A stretch of 64,000 nucleotides of DNA from Hymenobacter busanensis (GCF_008727865.1 NZ_VTWU01000001.1:310001-374000); one strand, 5' to 3'; positions 23,941 through 32,777 are shown, counted from the first letter of the stretch. Made by a program: numbers and translations. Notes: generated from the sequence alone by a model not told the origin.

Positions 23941-24864
23941 ATGGGACCTTTCACAAAACACGGGGCAGCCCTACTGCTGGCGGCCGTCTTCGGCGCCCAC
24001 TTTTCGGCGGCCCAAACAGCCCCGCCCAACACGCCGCCGGCGCCCATTCAGGTGATGACGCTCGGCGTGTTCCACTTCGACTACCCCAACCTCGACCAGC
24101 ACCAGATACAGCGCGCCGACCAGATTGACGTGCTGGCCCCGCGCTACCAGGCTGAGCTAACCCAACTGGCCAACGCGCTGGCCCGCTACCGGCCCACGCA
24201 CATCCTGGTGGAGGCCCCGCCCGCCCAGCAGGCCCGCTTCGATTCCCTGTACCGCGCCTACGTGGCCGGGCGCCACGCTCTGCGCCGCAACGAGCGGGAG
24301 CAGCTGGGCTTTCGGCTGGCGCGGCAGTTGGGGCTGCCCCGGGTGTGGGGCGTCGATGCCACCGGCAGCTACTATCCGTCGCTGCAGCAGCTGTTCAACG
24401 ACACCGCCCGGCTTCGCCGCTTCGAGCGGTACCTCGACCACAGTCCCGATTCGGTCTTCGAGCGGCGCTACCGCGCCCTGTACGCCGCCGAAGACCTGTT
24501 GCCAGCCCGTGTGGGCGTGGTGGCTACCCTGGCGCAGCTGAACGAGCCAGCTAACCTGCTGCACAAGCAGGGCGCGTACCTGGTGGGCGGTTTCAAGTAC
24601 GAGGAAGAGTCGCAGGCCTACACCGGCGTCGATTTCGAAACCTCGCGCTGGTACAGCCGCAACCTGCGCATCCTGCGCAACATGCAACGCCTGCCCATCC
24701 GGCCCGGCGACCGGGTGCTGCTCATCATCGGGGCCGGGCACGCGGGGCTGCTCAACTACTTCCTGCAATGCTCGCCCGAGTACGAGCTAGTCAGTGCAGG
24801 GCCCTATTTGCGGCCGGGCGCTGCCAAACCCCAGGCCACGCTTCCGGCCCGGCAGCGAAAGTAA
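23941..24864 (+). CDS. Secreted DUF5694 (TraB-like) protein
   Basis: This 307-residue protein has a signal peptide (MGPFTKHGAALLLAAVFGAH, cleavage near SAAQ). The body begins VMTLGVFHFDYPNL, contains THILVEAPPAQQARFDSLYR, a charged helical region, then LLIIGAGHAGLLNYFL near the C-terminus. The GxFHF and GAGH elements at the two ends are shared with the TraB/GumN-like domain, now DUF5694. Enzymatic function is not established. Its stop abuts the stop of the convergent membrane-protein gene by one base, leaving no terminator space. Confidence 0.82.
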   Translation: MGPFTKHGAALLLAAVFGAHFSAAQTAPPNTPPAPIQVMTLGVFHFDYPNLDQHQIQRADQIDVLAPRYQAELTQLANALARYRPTHILVEAPPAQQARFDSLYRAYVAGRHALRRNEREQLGFRLARQLGLPRVWGVDATGSYYPSLQQLFNDTARLRRFERYLDHSPDSVFERRYRALYAAEDLLPARVGVVATLAQLNEPANLLHKQGAYLVGGFKYEEESQAYTGVDFETSRWYSRNLRILRNMQRLPIRPGDRVLLIIGAGHAGLLNYFLQCSPEYELVSAGPYLRPGAAKPQATLPARQRK

Positions 24865-24865
24865 C

Positions 24866-25438
24866 CTAGGCGCCGTTGGGCAACGTTTGGTTTGCGTGCT
24901 GCTGGCGGCCGTTGGCCTGCCAAAACAGCCCGGCCGAGGCCAGCCACAGGACCACAAAGCCCATGTTCAGCGCAATTTCCCGCATCCTTTCCGGAGCAAG
25001 CCCGGCCTGCCACACCAGCAGCGCCACAATGGGAACCAGAAACTGCACCGCCCCGGCCGCCAGCATGGCCTTGGCCATGCCGCGCTGCTGCAAGCGGGCC
25101 GCTACAGCCCCCACCAGGGCCACGACCGGAACCAAGCCAAACAGCAGGTTGGCCAGGTTGGGTCCGCTGCCGACTAGGCCCACGGCCAAGTTGACCCAGA
25201 TGCCGAGGAACCCCGCCGCCAGCCCCACGCCCACAGCCAGCCGATACTGCACCGTGCCTCGCTGGCTGGATACAAACTCGTAGGCAAAGCCCGTGGCGAA
25301 GATCAGGGCGCCCATGATAAGGAAGTCGGAAGCGGACCAGTTAACGCCGGTGTCGAACCGCATGGCCACGAAAGGAACCAGCAACAGCAGCACGGTGGCC
25401 GCCGCTGGCCGAACGAAGTTTTTAGGGTGCAGGGTCAT
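24866..25438 (-). CDS. Hypothetical six-helix membrane protein
   Basis: This 190-residue protein has about six hydrophobic segments: PAAATVLLLLVPFVAM, SASDFLIMGALIFATGFAYE, LAVGVGLAAGFLGIWVNLA, LLFGLVPVVALVGAVAARL, AMLAAGAVQFLVPIVALLVW and GFVVLWLASAGLFW. No enzyme motif is present. Similar proteins are annotated only as hypothetical in Bacteroidota. The ATG at 25438 is used because the 48-codon upstream extension is hydrophilic and lies in a clear promoter region. Convergent, end to end, with the DUF5694 gene. Confidence 0.75.
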   Translation of the reverse strand: MTLHPKNFVRPAAATVLLLLVPFVAMRFDTGVNWSASDFLIMGALIFATGFAYEFVSSQRGTVQYRLAVGVGLAAGFLGIWVNLAVGLVGSGPNLANLLFGLVPVVALVGAVAARLQQRGMAKAMLAAGAVQFLVPIVALLVWQAGLAPERMREIALNMGFVVLWLASAGLFWQANGRQQHANQTLPNGA

Positions 25439-25579
25439 AAGGGTAGGGTTTAGCTGCGGGAAAAGAAGTGGGGGCAAGGCTCGGTTTTCGTTTTCCGGTT
25501 GGGGCATGTAGCACGCGCACAACCCCTCTCCAATAGGAAGGTACCAGCGGAACAAAGGAAGTAAAAGAACTTTGAAATA

Positions 25580-25607
25580 CAAAGTAAATACGATTCAAGA
25601 ATACCAA
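25580..25607 (-). promoter_or_regulatory. Putative promoter of the six-helix membrane protein gene
   Basis: On the leftward strand TTG (25605-25607) is followed after 18 bases by TACTTTG (25580-25586), then TATTTC. An almost identical TACTTTGTATT box precedes the propeller gene at 29658. The leader to the ATG at 25438 would be about 130 bases. Confidence 0.5.
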
Positions 25608-25672
25608 GGTTTTTTCACCTGCGAATTGGGGCTTAGAGCGTGGTTGGATTTTGCTAAAAATGACTTTAGGCC

Positions 25673-25798
25673 GTTATGCTCATCTGGCGTCCGCTTGTCG
25701 AACCGAAGGTCGGCGTAGCCAAGCATCTCTATTTTTTCGCCAGATGCTAGATTCAACGAAGCGGGAGAGATGCTTCGACAAACTCAGCATGACATAAC
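25673..25798 (+). repeat. Intergenic repeat family, copy B (composite inverted-repeat element)
   Basis: This 126-base element is bounded by GTTATG and CATAAC and contains nested inverted repeats: ATCTGGCG (25682-25689) with CGCCAGAT (25738-25745), and GCATCTCT (25723-25730) with AGAGATGC (25766-25773). Its right end resembles copy A and its left half resembles copy C (CTACGCCGaCCTTCGGTTCG on the minus strand). It occupies the middle of a 641-base gap; the rest of that gap is AT-richer, non-coding and holds the two promoter regions listed. Confidence 0.65.
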
Positions 25799-25999
25799 CT
25801 AAAATCCGAACACGTTCTTAATCGGTTGGGAACCATAGAGGCACCTGCCGCGCTGCAGTCGTGAGCAGAAGCTCTACCGGCTGCGGCGTTTGGCAACCGT
25901 ATTGAAGCTCGTTGGAGCAGTGTTGCAGAACAGTCTTTGTAGTCTGCAGTGTAATCAAAACGTGCCGCTCTGAGCCGGGCACTTCTTTCGACGATACAG

Positions 26000-26023
26000 T
26001 ATATTTGTGTCGCTATATATTTG
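26000..26023 (+). promoter_or_regulatory. Tandem -7 boxes upstream of the AraC-type regulator
   Basis: TATATTTG occurs twice, at 26000-26007 and 26016-26023, each followed by TG. Both match TAnnTTTG perfectly and are 16 bases apart. They could give two transcript starts, 40-70 bases before the ATG at 26080, or one may be a decoy or operator half. Confidence 0.5.
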
Positions 26024-26079
26024 TGCTGCGCCTGTTTTCGCCAGCGGCGCGGCCCGTTGTTTTACCCGTTGCCAGAGCT

Positions 26080-26877
26080 ATGGAAGCCCACTACGCCGCT
26101 TGTGCCCACACCGGCATTGGGCTCTACGTTACGGCCATCTGGCAAGTGGAGGGCATGCCGCCGCACCGGCACGAAACCATACTGCCCAAGGGCATTGTGG
26201 AGCTGATTTTCTCCTTTGCCGACCCCTTGCGGGTGGCACTGGGGTCGGAAGGAGCCAGCCAACCCACGCCCACGTGTTTCATCAGCGGCCTGAACACCGT
26301 GCCCCTGCAGCTACGGGCCCCGCAGGCCCAGGCGCTGTTTGGGGTGCAACTCACCCCGCTCGCGGTTCGCAAGCTGCTGCGCGTGCCCGCCGGCGAATTC
26401 CTCAACCGCATTACCGACCTGCGCCTGCTGAGCCCGGCGTTCGGTTCACTGGCCGACCAACTGGCCGGGGCGGGTTCGTTTGCCGGGCGCCGGGCGCTGG
26501 TAGAGGCTTGGGTGCAACGGCAACTGCAGGAGGTACCGAAGAGGGAGGTCCTGCTGTCGTCGTACCTCAACACTCCGGCTGTGGCCGCGCCTTCGGTGGC
26601 CGAGTTGGCAGCGCGGGCGTGCTACTCGCCGCGGCAACTCAGCCGCAAGGCTCATGAACTCTTTGGAATTTCAGCCGAGGCCTTGCTGGGCTACAAGCGC
26701 TACGTGGGCGCGCTGCAGGCCCTGCATCAGCCCGGCAAAACCCTGACCACGGTGGGGCTGGAGTGCGGCTACTACGACCAGGCGCATTTCATTCGAGAAT
26801 TCCGGCACTTTACCGGCATGGCCCCCGGCGGCTACCGCCGGCAGCTCAGCGCCCGGCCGGGCCACTTGTTTCAGTAG
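26080..26877 (+). CDS. AraC-family transcriptional regulator
   Basis: This 265-residue protein has an N-terminal DUF6597-like sensory domain (GLYVTAIWQVEGMPPHRHET, ILPKGIVELIFSFADPL, then FGVQLTPLAVRKLLRVPAGE). The C-terminal double helix-turn-helix follows (VAELAARACYSPRQLSRKAH ELFG..., then LTTVGLECGYYDQAHFIREF RHFTGMAPGGYRR). The ligand is unknown. It precedes a DUF1772-like membrane-protein gene by 188 bases, with a palindrome between them, suggesting control of that gene. The frame is open further upstream across the promoter boxes, so the ATG at 26080 is chosen. Confidence 0.9.
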   Translation: MEAHYAACAHTGIGLYVTAIWQVEGMPPHRHETILPKGIVELIFSFADPLRVALGSEGASQPTPTCFISGLNTVPLQLRAPQAQALFGVQLTPLAVRKLLRVPAGEFLNRITDLRLLSPAFGSLADQLAGAGSFAGRRALVEAWVQRQLQEVPKREVLLSSYLNTPAVAAPSVAELAARACYSPRQLSRKAHELFGISAEALLGYKRYVGALQALHQPGKTLTTVGLECGYYDQAHFIREFRHFTGMAPGGYRRQLSARPGHLFQ

Positions 26878-26982
26878 GCGGGTGTGGGCAAGAAGTGCGC
26901 CTTGCAGCGGTGTCGCGGAGCATGCCGAATCGAGTAGAGCTTGCTGCTGCGCCGGGCATAAACTGCTTAGGCTGCTTGGGCG

Positions 26983-26997
26983 GGACAAAACTTGTCC
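26983..26997 (+). promoter_or_regulatory. Palindromic operator candidate GGACAA-N3-TTGTCC
   Basis: A perfect 6-base inverted repeat with a 3-base spacer, followed by CGATACATACAA, which gives a second overlapping TTGT...ACAA symmetry. It lies between the AraC-type gene and the DUF1772-like gene, 69 bases before the latter's ATG. A target site for the adjacent regulator is the simplest guess. Confidence 0.45.
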
Positions 26998-27065
26998 GAT
27001 ACATACAATTTTTCGAGGGGCGCGGGGCGGAGCTTTGTCAAAAACAAACCGCCAAACAAACCGCT

Positions 27066-27578
27066 ATGAAACGCACCCTTCTTTTCGCCTCGCTCGTCGT
27101 TGCTTCGGGCCTCCTGCTCACCAACATCTACAGCTCCCTGGTCGATGCGCCCGCCTGGGGCCACGACGTGGCAAAGGGCATGCAGACTTCCCGGGCATAC
27201 TATCAGGTGTCGAATCCCGGGCATTTCTTCCGCATTTTTTCGCCGCTGAATCAGGGCCTGGGCTTGCTCTGCGTGGTGCTGTTCTGGAAGCGCGGCAAGC
27301 AAACGCGCAATTTGCTGCTGCTGGCCCTGCTGTGCTACGTGGTAGCCGAAGGCATGACGTTCAACTACTTCTACCCCCGTAATGCCATCCTGTTTGAGTC
27401 GGAACTGGCCGACCGAGCCACGCTGCAGCGCGTTTGGCAGGAGTGGAGCACTATGAACTGGGTCCGCACGCTGGCAGTGGCCAGTGGGGTGGTGTGCACC
27501 GCACTGGGCCTGCACCGGACTTACAACGCCCCCACCGCAATACGGATTGAAGAACGGGAAGCCGTGGCCGTGGCTTAG
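27066..27578 (+). CDS. DUF1772-like four-helix membrane protein
   Basis: This 170-residue protein begins MKRTLLFASLVVASGLLLTN, whose helix runs into NIYSSLVDAPAWGHDV. A second helix follows around GLGLLCVVLFWKRGKQTRN, a third at LLLLALLCYVVAEGMTFNYF and a fourth near VRTLAVASGVVCTALGL. The layout and NIYxxxVD start recall the DUF1772/anthrone-oxygenase-like membrane family. That assignment is tentative. Probably controlled by the AraC-type regulator immediately upstream. Confidence 0.75.
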   Translation: MKRTLLFASLVVASGLLLTNIYSSLVDAPAWGHDVAKGMQTSRAYYQVSNPGHFFRIFSPLNQGLGLLCVVLFWKRGKQTRNLLLLALLCYVVAEGMTFNYFYPRNAILFESELADRATLQRVWQEWSTMNWVRTLAVASGVVCTALGLHRTYNAPTAIRIEEREAVAVA

Positions 27579-27597
27579 CTTCGGAAGGGATGCATGC

Positions 27598-27618
27598 GGC
27601 GGCCTTGCCTGGGCCGCC
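27598..27618 (+). terminator. Hairpin after the DUF1772-like gene
   Basis: GGCGGCC pairs with GGCCGCC around TTGCCTG, with partial extension by ATGCATGC/ACGTGCAT outside. It lies 19 bases past the stop at 27578. The downstream tract ATTTC is weak. The rest of the gap to 27779 shows nothing. Confidence 0.45.
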
Positions 27619-27779
27619 ACGTGCATTTCAGGCAACTCAGCGTGAAGTGCAGGAAACACAAGACGGTGCTTCGGCTCCAGCCCGGTATCAACTCCTAGAG
27701 GAACCCAGGACACCAGCTTCAACGGGCGTCGTCCCAAGAGCTAAGCGCGCAATAGGGAAGCCGGGTCCGGGTCACTTTC

Positions 27780-28730
27780 CTACTGGCGACTGGCGCCCAG
27801 AACTTCCCGCACCGGCGTCCACCGGATGCCGGGGTACCGCTCGTTGTCGAGGGGCGCAAGCTTGGGCAGGCCCGTGAACATGTTGTGCAGGTATTGCATG
27901 CCCTGCCAGGGCGGAAACACATCGTCGTTGGCCGGCATCAGGGCCTTGGTGAGCTTGATGACCTTGCCGAACGTTTTCAGGCTCCCCACCCGGAATAGCT
28001 TAAACGCTTTGCCCGTAGCAGCTTCTGCGGCACGCTGCAAGTCGCGGATGCTGGCTACTTCGCCGGCCACGCGCAGAAAGCGGGGCGGGGCGGGGTCGAG
28101 GGCCGCGGCGGCCGTAAACTCCGCGGTGTTTACCATGGTGGTGAAGTCAAGGGGCTGGTCGGCGCTGCCCCAGTACACCACGCGGCGCGGGCCCGGCAGC
28201 ACTACCGGCGCGGTTCCCTTTAGCAGGTCGGTGAACATGCCGTTGAGGATGGACGTGGCTTGGATGGGCGCTTGGTCGAGCCGGCGACTGAACTCCCGGC
28301 GCAGGTCGAGGTTGCGGTTGGAACCCTCGGGCAGCTTGGTGTAGTCGATGCAGAAGTCGGACGGGATGAAACGCGGCACACCGGCGGCTACTGCTGCCTC
28401 CAGCAACCGCGTTTGGGCGTCGACTATTACCTCTCGCAAACCCGATAGGGCCGACACCACGCAGGCCGCCCCGGCACAAGCCCTGGCGAGGTCAGCGGGA
28501 TTGTTGTAGTCCACCGTTACCACCTCGGCGCCCTGTACCCGCAGCGAAGTAGCCTCGGCAGAATTGCGGGTTTCGGGCCGCGCCAGAGCCCGCACGGCGG
28601 CGCCCCGCTGCCGCAGGTGGTGGGCAATGAGCAGCCCGAGGGCGCCGGTGGCGCCGGCCAGCACCACGGGAGCAGAATCGGAAGTAGACTGTTCGGAAAT
28701 GATAGGCTGTGCGGCGGGAGTGGAAGGCAT
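27780..28730 (-). CDS. NmrA-like NAD(P)-binding protein
   Basis: This 316-residue protein has a Rossmann motif APVVLAGATGALGLLIAHHL (GxxGxxG) after about 20 polar residues, followed by ALARPETRNS, VTVDYNNPADLARACAGAAC, FIPSDFCIDYTKL and a variable C-terminal substrate domain. No Ser-Tyr-Lys catalytic triad of classical SDRs is present. It fits the NmrA/isoflavone-reductase-like atypical SDR group, which includes redox sensors and reductases. Function cannot be fixed. The ATG at 28730 gives a normal length. Confidence 0.85.
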   Translation of the reverse strand: MPSTPAAQPIISEQSTSDSAPVVLAGATGALGLLIAHHLRQRGAAVRALARPETRNSAEATSLRVQGAEVVTVDYNNPADLARACAGAACVVSALSGLREVIVDAQTRLLEAAVAAGVPRFIPSDFCIDYTKLPEGSNRNLDLRREFSRRLDQAPIQATSILNGMFTDLLKGTAPVVLPGPRRVVYWGSADQPLDFTTMVNTAEFTAAAALDPAPPRFLRVAGEVASIRDLQRAAEAATGKAFKLFRVGSLKTFGKVIKLTKALMPANDDVFPPWQGMQYLHNMFTGLPKLAPLDNERYPGIRWTPVREVLGASRQ

Positions 28731-28797
28731 GGATTTGGGTTGGAAGAGGACTTGCGTGAGTACTGCCTTTCAGCGGCCGCACGGTTGACCGACATGG

Positions 28798-29382
28798 TTA
28801 ATCCGTCAGCCGGTCAAAAGTTTCGCCGTCGGCCAATTCGTAGCGAATCAGCCCGTCCTGCTTGTCCCAATACACCGCCTGCACCCGTCCGTTGCCGTAG
28901 TTGGTGGCGTTTTGCCCGTGCCGGAACACGTAGGCTGTAGGGTAGGCTTTGCCGGTGGTGGCGAGCGTGCAAGGCTGCTGCTGAAGCTTGGTCGTGGGCT
29001 GGCCCATTGTGGCGGCAGTCGTGCAGTCCAGCCCCGACAGGTTAAAGGTGAGCAGTGCCGGCCGGTCGGGGTTGTTTTTGCGCAGGTTCACCACAAAGTT
29101 GCCGCGCTGGGTGTCGTAGGCTGCGGTGGGGCGCAGCACTAGCTGGCTGAAAATGGGCTGGTAGCGGCCCGCTTCCGGGATGTTGCAATTGGTATTCTCG
29201 TGCCATTCCTGGCGGGGCAACACCGTAAGAACGTTGGTAGCCCCCCGGTTGCTGCGGAAGCGCACGGTGTGGCCTTCTTGATAAGAGGCAAACCACGCCC
29301 GCTCGTCGGGCAGCAGGGCCACTTCCTGGCAAGGGCCGCACCCGCCCAGCAGCAGGGCCAGGCTCCCCAGTAGCTTTTTCAT
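28798..29382 (-). CDS. Hypothetical lipoprotein
   Basis: This 194-residue protein starts MKKLLGSLALLLGGCGPCQE, a lipoprotein signal with the probable lipidated Cys at 15. The mature domain is beta-rich (VRFRSNRGATNVLTVLPRQE, FSQLVLRPTAAYDTQRGNFV, KAYPTAYVFRHGQNATNYGN, VYWDKQDGLIRYELADGETF). Such YWDKQxGLIRYE endings are common in uncharacterised Bacteroidota lipoproteins. Upstream in-frame codons lack a signal sequence, so the ATG at 29382 is selected. It lies 67 bases upstream of the NmrA-like gene on the same strand. Confidence 0.75.
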   Translation of the reverse strand: MKKLLGSLALLLGGCGPCQEVALLPDERAWFASYQEGHTVRFRSNRGATNVLTVLPRQEWHENTNCNIPEAGRYQPIFSQLVLRPTAAYDTQRGNFVVNLRKNNPDRPALLTFNLSGLDCTTAATMGQPTTKLQQQPCTLATTGKAYPTAYVFRHGQNATNYGNGRVQAVYWDKQDGLIRYELADGETFDRLTD

Positions 29383-29633
29383 GCAACATGCCCAGTCCGG
29401 GCGGTGGAAACCCGAGCTGCACAGTTGCCATACGCAGCTAGCGGCCGCAAGGCTGCCACTCGGCCACGCGACGCGGCAAAGGCGATGCAGAGGCAGCCAA
29501 TTGCAAGGCGGGTTGAAGCCGGAGGGGCGGGTCAAGCATGCATTCAGCGCGGCACGGCTCGTACCCAAGTGCCTTATTCAGAAGGCCCATGAGGCGTGCC
29601 CAGCCGCTCCGAGCAACTGATGCTGGCGCGGGC

Positions 29634-29664
29634 TTGACTTAAGCCTTTATTTTGGCTTACTTTG
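29634..29664 (+). promoter_or_regulatory. Putative promoter of the propeller protein gene
   Basis: TTG (29634-29636), a 21-base AT-rich spacer and TACTTTG (29658-29664) fit the Bacteroidota -33/-7 pattern. The ATG at 29756 is about 90 bases downstream. In the 373-base gap 29383-29755 nothing else is recognised; the part before 29630 is GC-rich and carries no convincing ORF. Confidence 0.55.
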
Positions 29665-29755
29665 TATTATGCTAAGACGGGTCGATACGCGAAATAACGC
29701 TGTGCAGCCGGTTTTTAGCTTCTTGCTTCTGCCTTCCCCGCACATCCCGTAGCCT

Positions 29756-32206
29756 ATGTCCCAACGCTATACCCAACGGGCTTTGACCGACGCTTTCGTT
29801 GCGCCGGCTCCCGGCCGCCGCTCAAGTTTGCTCACCTCCCGGCGCGCGTTGTGCGGGGCTGCCTTGGTGCTGGGTGCCCTGGGCAGCACCTCGGTTCGGG
29901 CGCAGGATGTCATCATCAAAAACGACAAGTCGGAGCTCAGCACCAAAGTCGTCGAGATTACCGACGAGCACATCAAATACCGCCTGTTCGATTTTCAGGA
30001 CGGGCCGATTTACAACATCCGCAAGGCCGAGGTGTGGATGATTATCTACGAGAAAGGTCGGCGCGAGAAGTTTAACGTGAGCGAGCCAGCCGCCACGGCC
30101 GCCGCGCCGGCTTCCACGGGTGCGGCTGCTCCGGTTGTGGCCGTAGCCAGCACAACGGCAGCGCCCGCGCCCGCCCCGGCAGCAACCGAATCGGCGGCCG
30201 CTGCCCCGGCCGCTCAGCCCGCAACTCCTGCCCAAGCTGTTGCCGAAACGCCGGTAGCAGCCCAAGCCGCCTCGGCACCGGGTGCGCCGGGCGCGGGCGA
30301 AACAGCGCCGGCCAGCACGCCCGCGGCGCCAGCCGCTTCCGAGCCCCAACTGGTAGCCTCTACCGATGCGCAAGCGCCCGTAGCAGCTGCCGAAGCACCC
30401 GCCGCGGCAGCGCCGGCCCCGGCCGCCACGCCCATGGAAGCGCCAGCACCCGCCGCGCCGGTAGTGGCCGCCAAACCGCTCGAATGGAAGCGCGAAGCGG
30501 CCGTGGAAACCGCCGCGGGCCAGAATGTGTGGACCAAGCTCGGCAACGGCCCCGCCCCGCAGAAGTACGTGAGCCCCGACGGCAACATCCTCATCCTGAA
30601 GACCGACTTCGTGATGTGCCTCGACAAAAGCTCGGGCAAGCAGCTGTGGATGACGAAAGTGGAGAAAACCAAAACGGCCAACCTGCTCGGCAACACGCCG
30701 CTGCTGCAGGTGCTGTCGATGCCCGAGGGGGCGGAGTTTCCGCAGTCGGTGATTCTCAACGGCCTGACCGGCGAGGTGCTCTACAAAGCCGCCGTTGGCA
30801 AGCACACCGAAAACCGCGTGGTGCCCGGCACCAACGTGGTGGTGTGGGAAGCCTCCGACGCCGGTACCCGCGCCCTGGTGCTAAACAAAAACACCGGCGC
30901 CCGCATGGCCGAGCTGCCGGTTGCCGACGACATGGCCCGCTCGCTCAAGGTGCTGCGGCTGCCCGATGGCAAAGTGGCCATTGTGTCTGGCTTCGGGGTT
31001 TCGGTGCTCGATGCCGCCACGGCCAAGCTCGTGCACAACATTCCCTTGAAACGCTCCTACAAAGTAGCCGAGCTGCAGGCCCCCACCGAACCCACCTTCG
31101 ATGTATTCGAAGGCGCGACGCCCGTGCAGGTGTGCGTGCTCAAAGACGGCTACCTCACGAGTGCGAACCTGAAAACCGGCCAGGTAACCGGCGAACGGGA
31201 GCTGCTGAGCCCGGTGGTGATGTACCGCAACGCAGGCAAAGACCAACTGGTAATCGGCAAGTCGCAGCGGAAAGACAAAGAGCTGGCACTGAGCGTGTAC
31301 AACAAGAACACCTGCCAGGAAATGAAATCGGCGGCCCTGGAGTTTGAAAACGCCGGCGCCATGGAAATCGTCGGCAACAGCCTGTTCATCGTCAGCGACG
31401 CTTCGGCCGTGAAGCAACTAGACCTGGGCACCCTCAAGGTGAAGGCCGACCGCAGCATCAAAGCCAGCAGCGGCGACTGTGGCCTGCTCTTTACCACCGC
31501 TACCGGCATCGGCATGCTCAACGCCTCGGTGGTCGACTTTTTCAATGCCCAGACCTTTGCCTCCACGGCCCATACCAAGTACTTTGACCCGGCCGGCAAA
31601 GCCCGGTTGCGGGTAGGCGACGACGTGTACTTCTTTGCCAAGGGCTACCTGGGCCAAGTGAACATGGCCAAGGGCGAGGAAAAGCTGCTGATGAAAAACA
31701 AGCTGCCCATCAAGCTGCTCGACGACGAAGTGGTGGAACTGGAAGTGCAGAACGACGGCGTGGTGGTGCTCGGAGCCCAATCCATTGCCAAAGTCGACCA
31801 GACCGGGAAGGTGGTGTACAACCAATACTTTGCGCCGCCCACGCTGAAAGTGGGTGCCATTGTAGGCAACACCGGCGCCCCCGATGCTGCTGCGGCTGGC
31901 AAAACGCCTGCCCGCGTGCCCGTCAAGCAAACGTGGTCCACAGTACAGCGCACGTTTGAGCTCGGCGGCGCCGAAGCCGGGCAATCGAGTGCCGGCAAAG
32001 CCACCGCGCAGCAATACCACCTCATCCTTACCAAAGCAGACAAAGACGAGCCCGGGCGCTTCCGGGTGCTGAAGGTGAACAAGGCGACGGGCAAAGTAGA
32101 AGGCCAGGCCGACGTGGAAAACCGCACGCCCGATTACGTTTTTGACCCCATCGACAGCGTCGTGTATTTCTTCGACGTGGACTCCGTGCGGGCCTATAAA
32201 ATCTAG
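29756..32206 (+). CDS. Large secreted beta-propeller protein with Ala/Pro-rich linker
   Basis: This 816-residue protein has a long basic N-terminus followed by a hydrophobic signal (LCGAALVLGALGSTSVRAQD). Residues about 50-108 (VIIKNDKSELSTKVVEITDE, then GPIYNIRKAEVWMIIYEKG) form the small beta domain often seen in secreted Bacteroidota proteins. Residues about 110-240 are an almost pure Ala/Pro/Thr/Glu linker. From about 245 to the end is a PQQ/WD-like beta-propeller (NILILKTDFVMCLDKSSGKQ, VILNGLTGEVLYKAAV, VVVWEASDAGTRALVLNK and similar blades), recalling BamB-type propellers. A periplasmic or surface protein-interaction role is likely. The linker probably spans the envelope. Confidence 0.82.
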   Translation: MSQRYTQRALTDAFVAPAPGRRSSLLTSRRALCGAALVLGALGSTSVRAQDVIIKNDKSELSTKVVEITDEHIKYRLFDFQDGPIYNIRKAEVWMIIYEKGRREKFNVSEPAATAAAPASTGAAAPVVAVASTTAAPAPAPAATESAAAAPAAQPATPAQAVAETPVAAQAASAPGAPGAGETAPASTPAAPAASEPQLVASTDAQAPVAAAEAPAAAAPAPAATPMEAPAPAAPVVAAKPLEWKREAAVETAAGQNVWTKLGNGPAPQKYVSPDGNILILKTDFVMCLDKSSGKQLWMTKVEKTKTANLLGNTPLLQVLSMPEGAEFPQSVILNGLTGEVLYKAAVGKHTENRVVPGTNVVVWEASDAGTRALVLNKNTGARMAELPVADDMARSLKVLRLPDGKVAIVSGFGVSVLDAATAKLVHNIPLKRSYKVAELQAPTEPTFDVFEGATPVQVCVLKDGYLTSANLKTGQVTGERELLSPVVMYRNAGKDQLVIGKSQRKDKELALSVYNKNTCQEMKSAALEFENAGAMEIVGNSLFIVSDASAVKQLDLGTLKVKADRSIKASSGDCGLLFTTATGIGMLNASVVDFFNAQTFASTAHTKYFDPAGKARLRVGDDVYFFAKGYLGQVNMAKGEEKLLMKNKLPIKLLDDEVVELEVQNDGVVVLGAQSIAKVDQTGKVVYNQYFAPPTLKVGAIVGNTGAPDAAAAGKTPARVPVKQTWSTVQRTFELGGAEAGQSSAGKATAQQYHLILTKADKDEPGRFRVLKVNKATGKVEGQADVENRTPDYVFDPIDSVVYFFDVDSVRAYKI

Positions 32207-32447
32207 CGCGGCCTACCTATTGGCCAAAAAAAAGAGCCGTTTGAACTTAAGCTAGGGCCTAACAGTTAACCACCTGCAACGACACGCTGGCCCATCGGGA
32301 ATCTTCCTCCGGGGAGTTCTCGAAAATAAGGCGTACGTTTGCATTGTTTAAGGCAAGTTGCCTCGTGTCACTACCATTGCTTCACTTGTTGAAAAATAGT
32401 AGAGTTTCGCTGCCAGTTGCTTCGTTTTCACTTCTTTCCTAGCAATC

Positions 32448-32642
32448 ATGCAGACAGGAACCGTAAAATTCTTCAATGAGACCAAAGGCTTTGGTTTCAT
32501 CAACAACTCCGCCACCGGTCAAGATGTGTTCGTTCACGTAACGGGCCTGATCGACGAAATCCGCGACAACGACAAGGTTGAGTTCGAGGTAGAAGAAGGC
32601 CGCAAAGGCCTGAGCGCAGTAAAAGTTCGCCGCGCCGTCTAA
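32448..32642 (+). CDS. Cold-shock domain protein
   Basis: This 64-residue single OB-fold protein has both RNA-binding motifs, KGFGFI (RNP1) and DVFVHV (RNP2), and begins MQTGTVKFFNETKGFGFINN. It binds single-stranded RNA and melts secondary structure. The 241-base upstream region is non-coding and AT-richer, and a long structured 5' leader is usual for cold-shock genes. A weak TTG/TAGAGTTTC pair near 32377-32408 may be the promoter. A strong terminator follows directly. Confidence 0.95.
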   Translation: MQTGTVKFFNETKGFGFINNSATGQDVFVHVTGLIDEIRDNDKVEFEVEEGRKGLSAVKVRRAV

Positions 32643-32667
32643 CTCTCCGAACTTCCTTCGGAACATA

Positions 32668-32699
32668 AGAAGCGTGCCACCCGGCATGCTTCTTTTTTT
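32668..32699 (+). terminator. Intrinsic terminator after the cold-shock gene
   Basis: AGAAGCGTGCC pairs with GGCATGCTTCT (one G-T) around ACCC, followed by seven T. A textbook rho-independent terminator, 25 bases past the stop. Confidence 0.9.
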
Positions 32700-32777
32700 G
32701 TGCCCTGCCGCTTGCGTCTTTGCCGTCGTCAAGGCCAAGCAAGCGGCGCCAGCGCTGTTTCTGCCGTATGGAGGAGC

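Noticed and set aside
25439-26079. Possible RNA gene in the 641-base AT-richer gap
   Set aside because: No tRNA-like cloverleaf or known small-RNA signature was seen; the structure is explained by promoters and repeat copy B.
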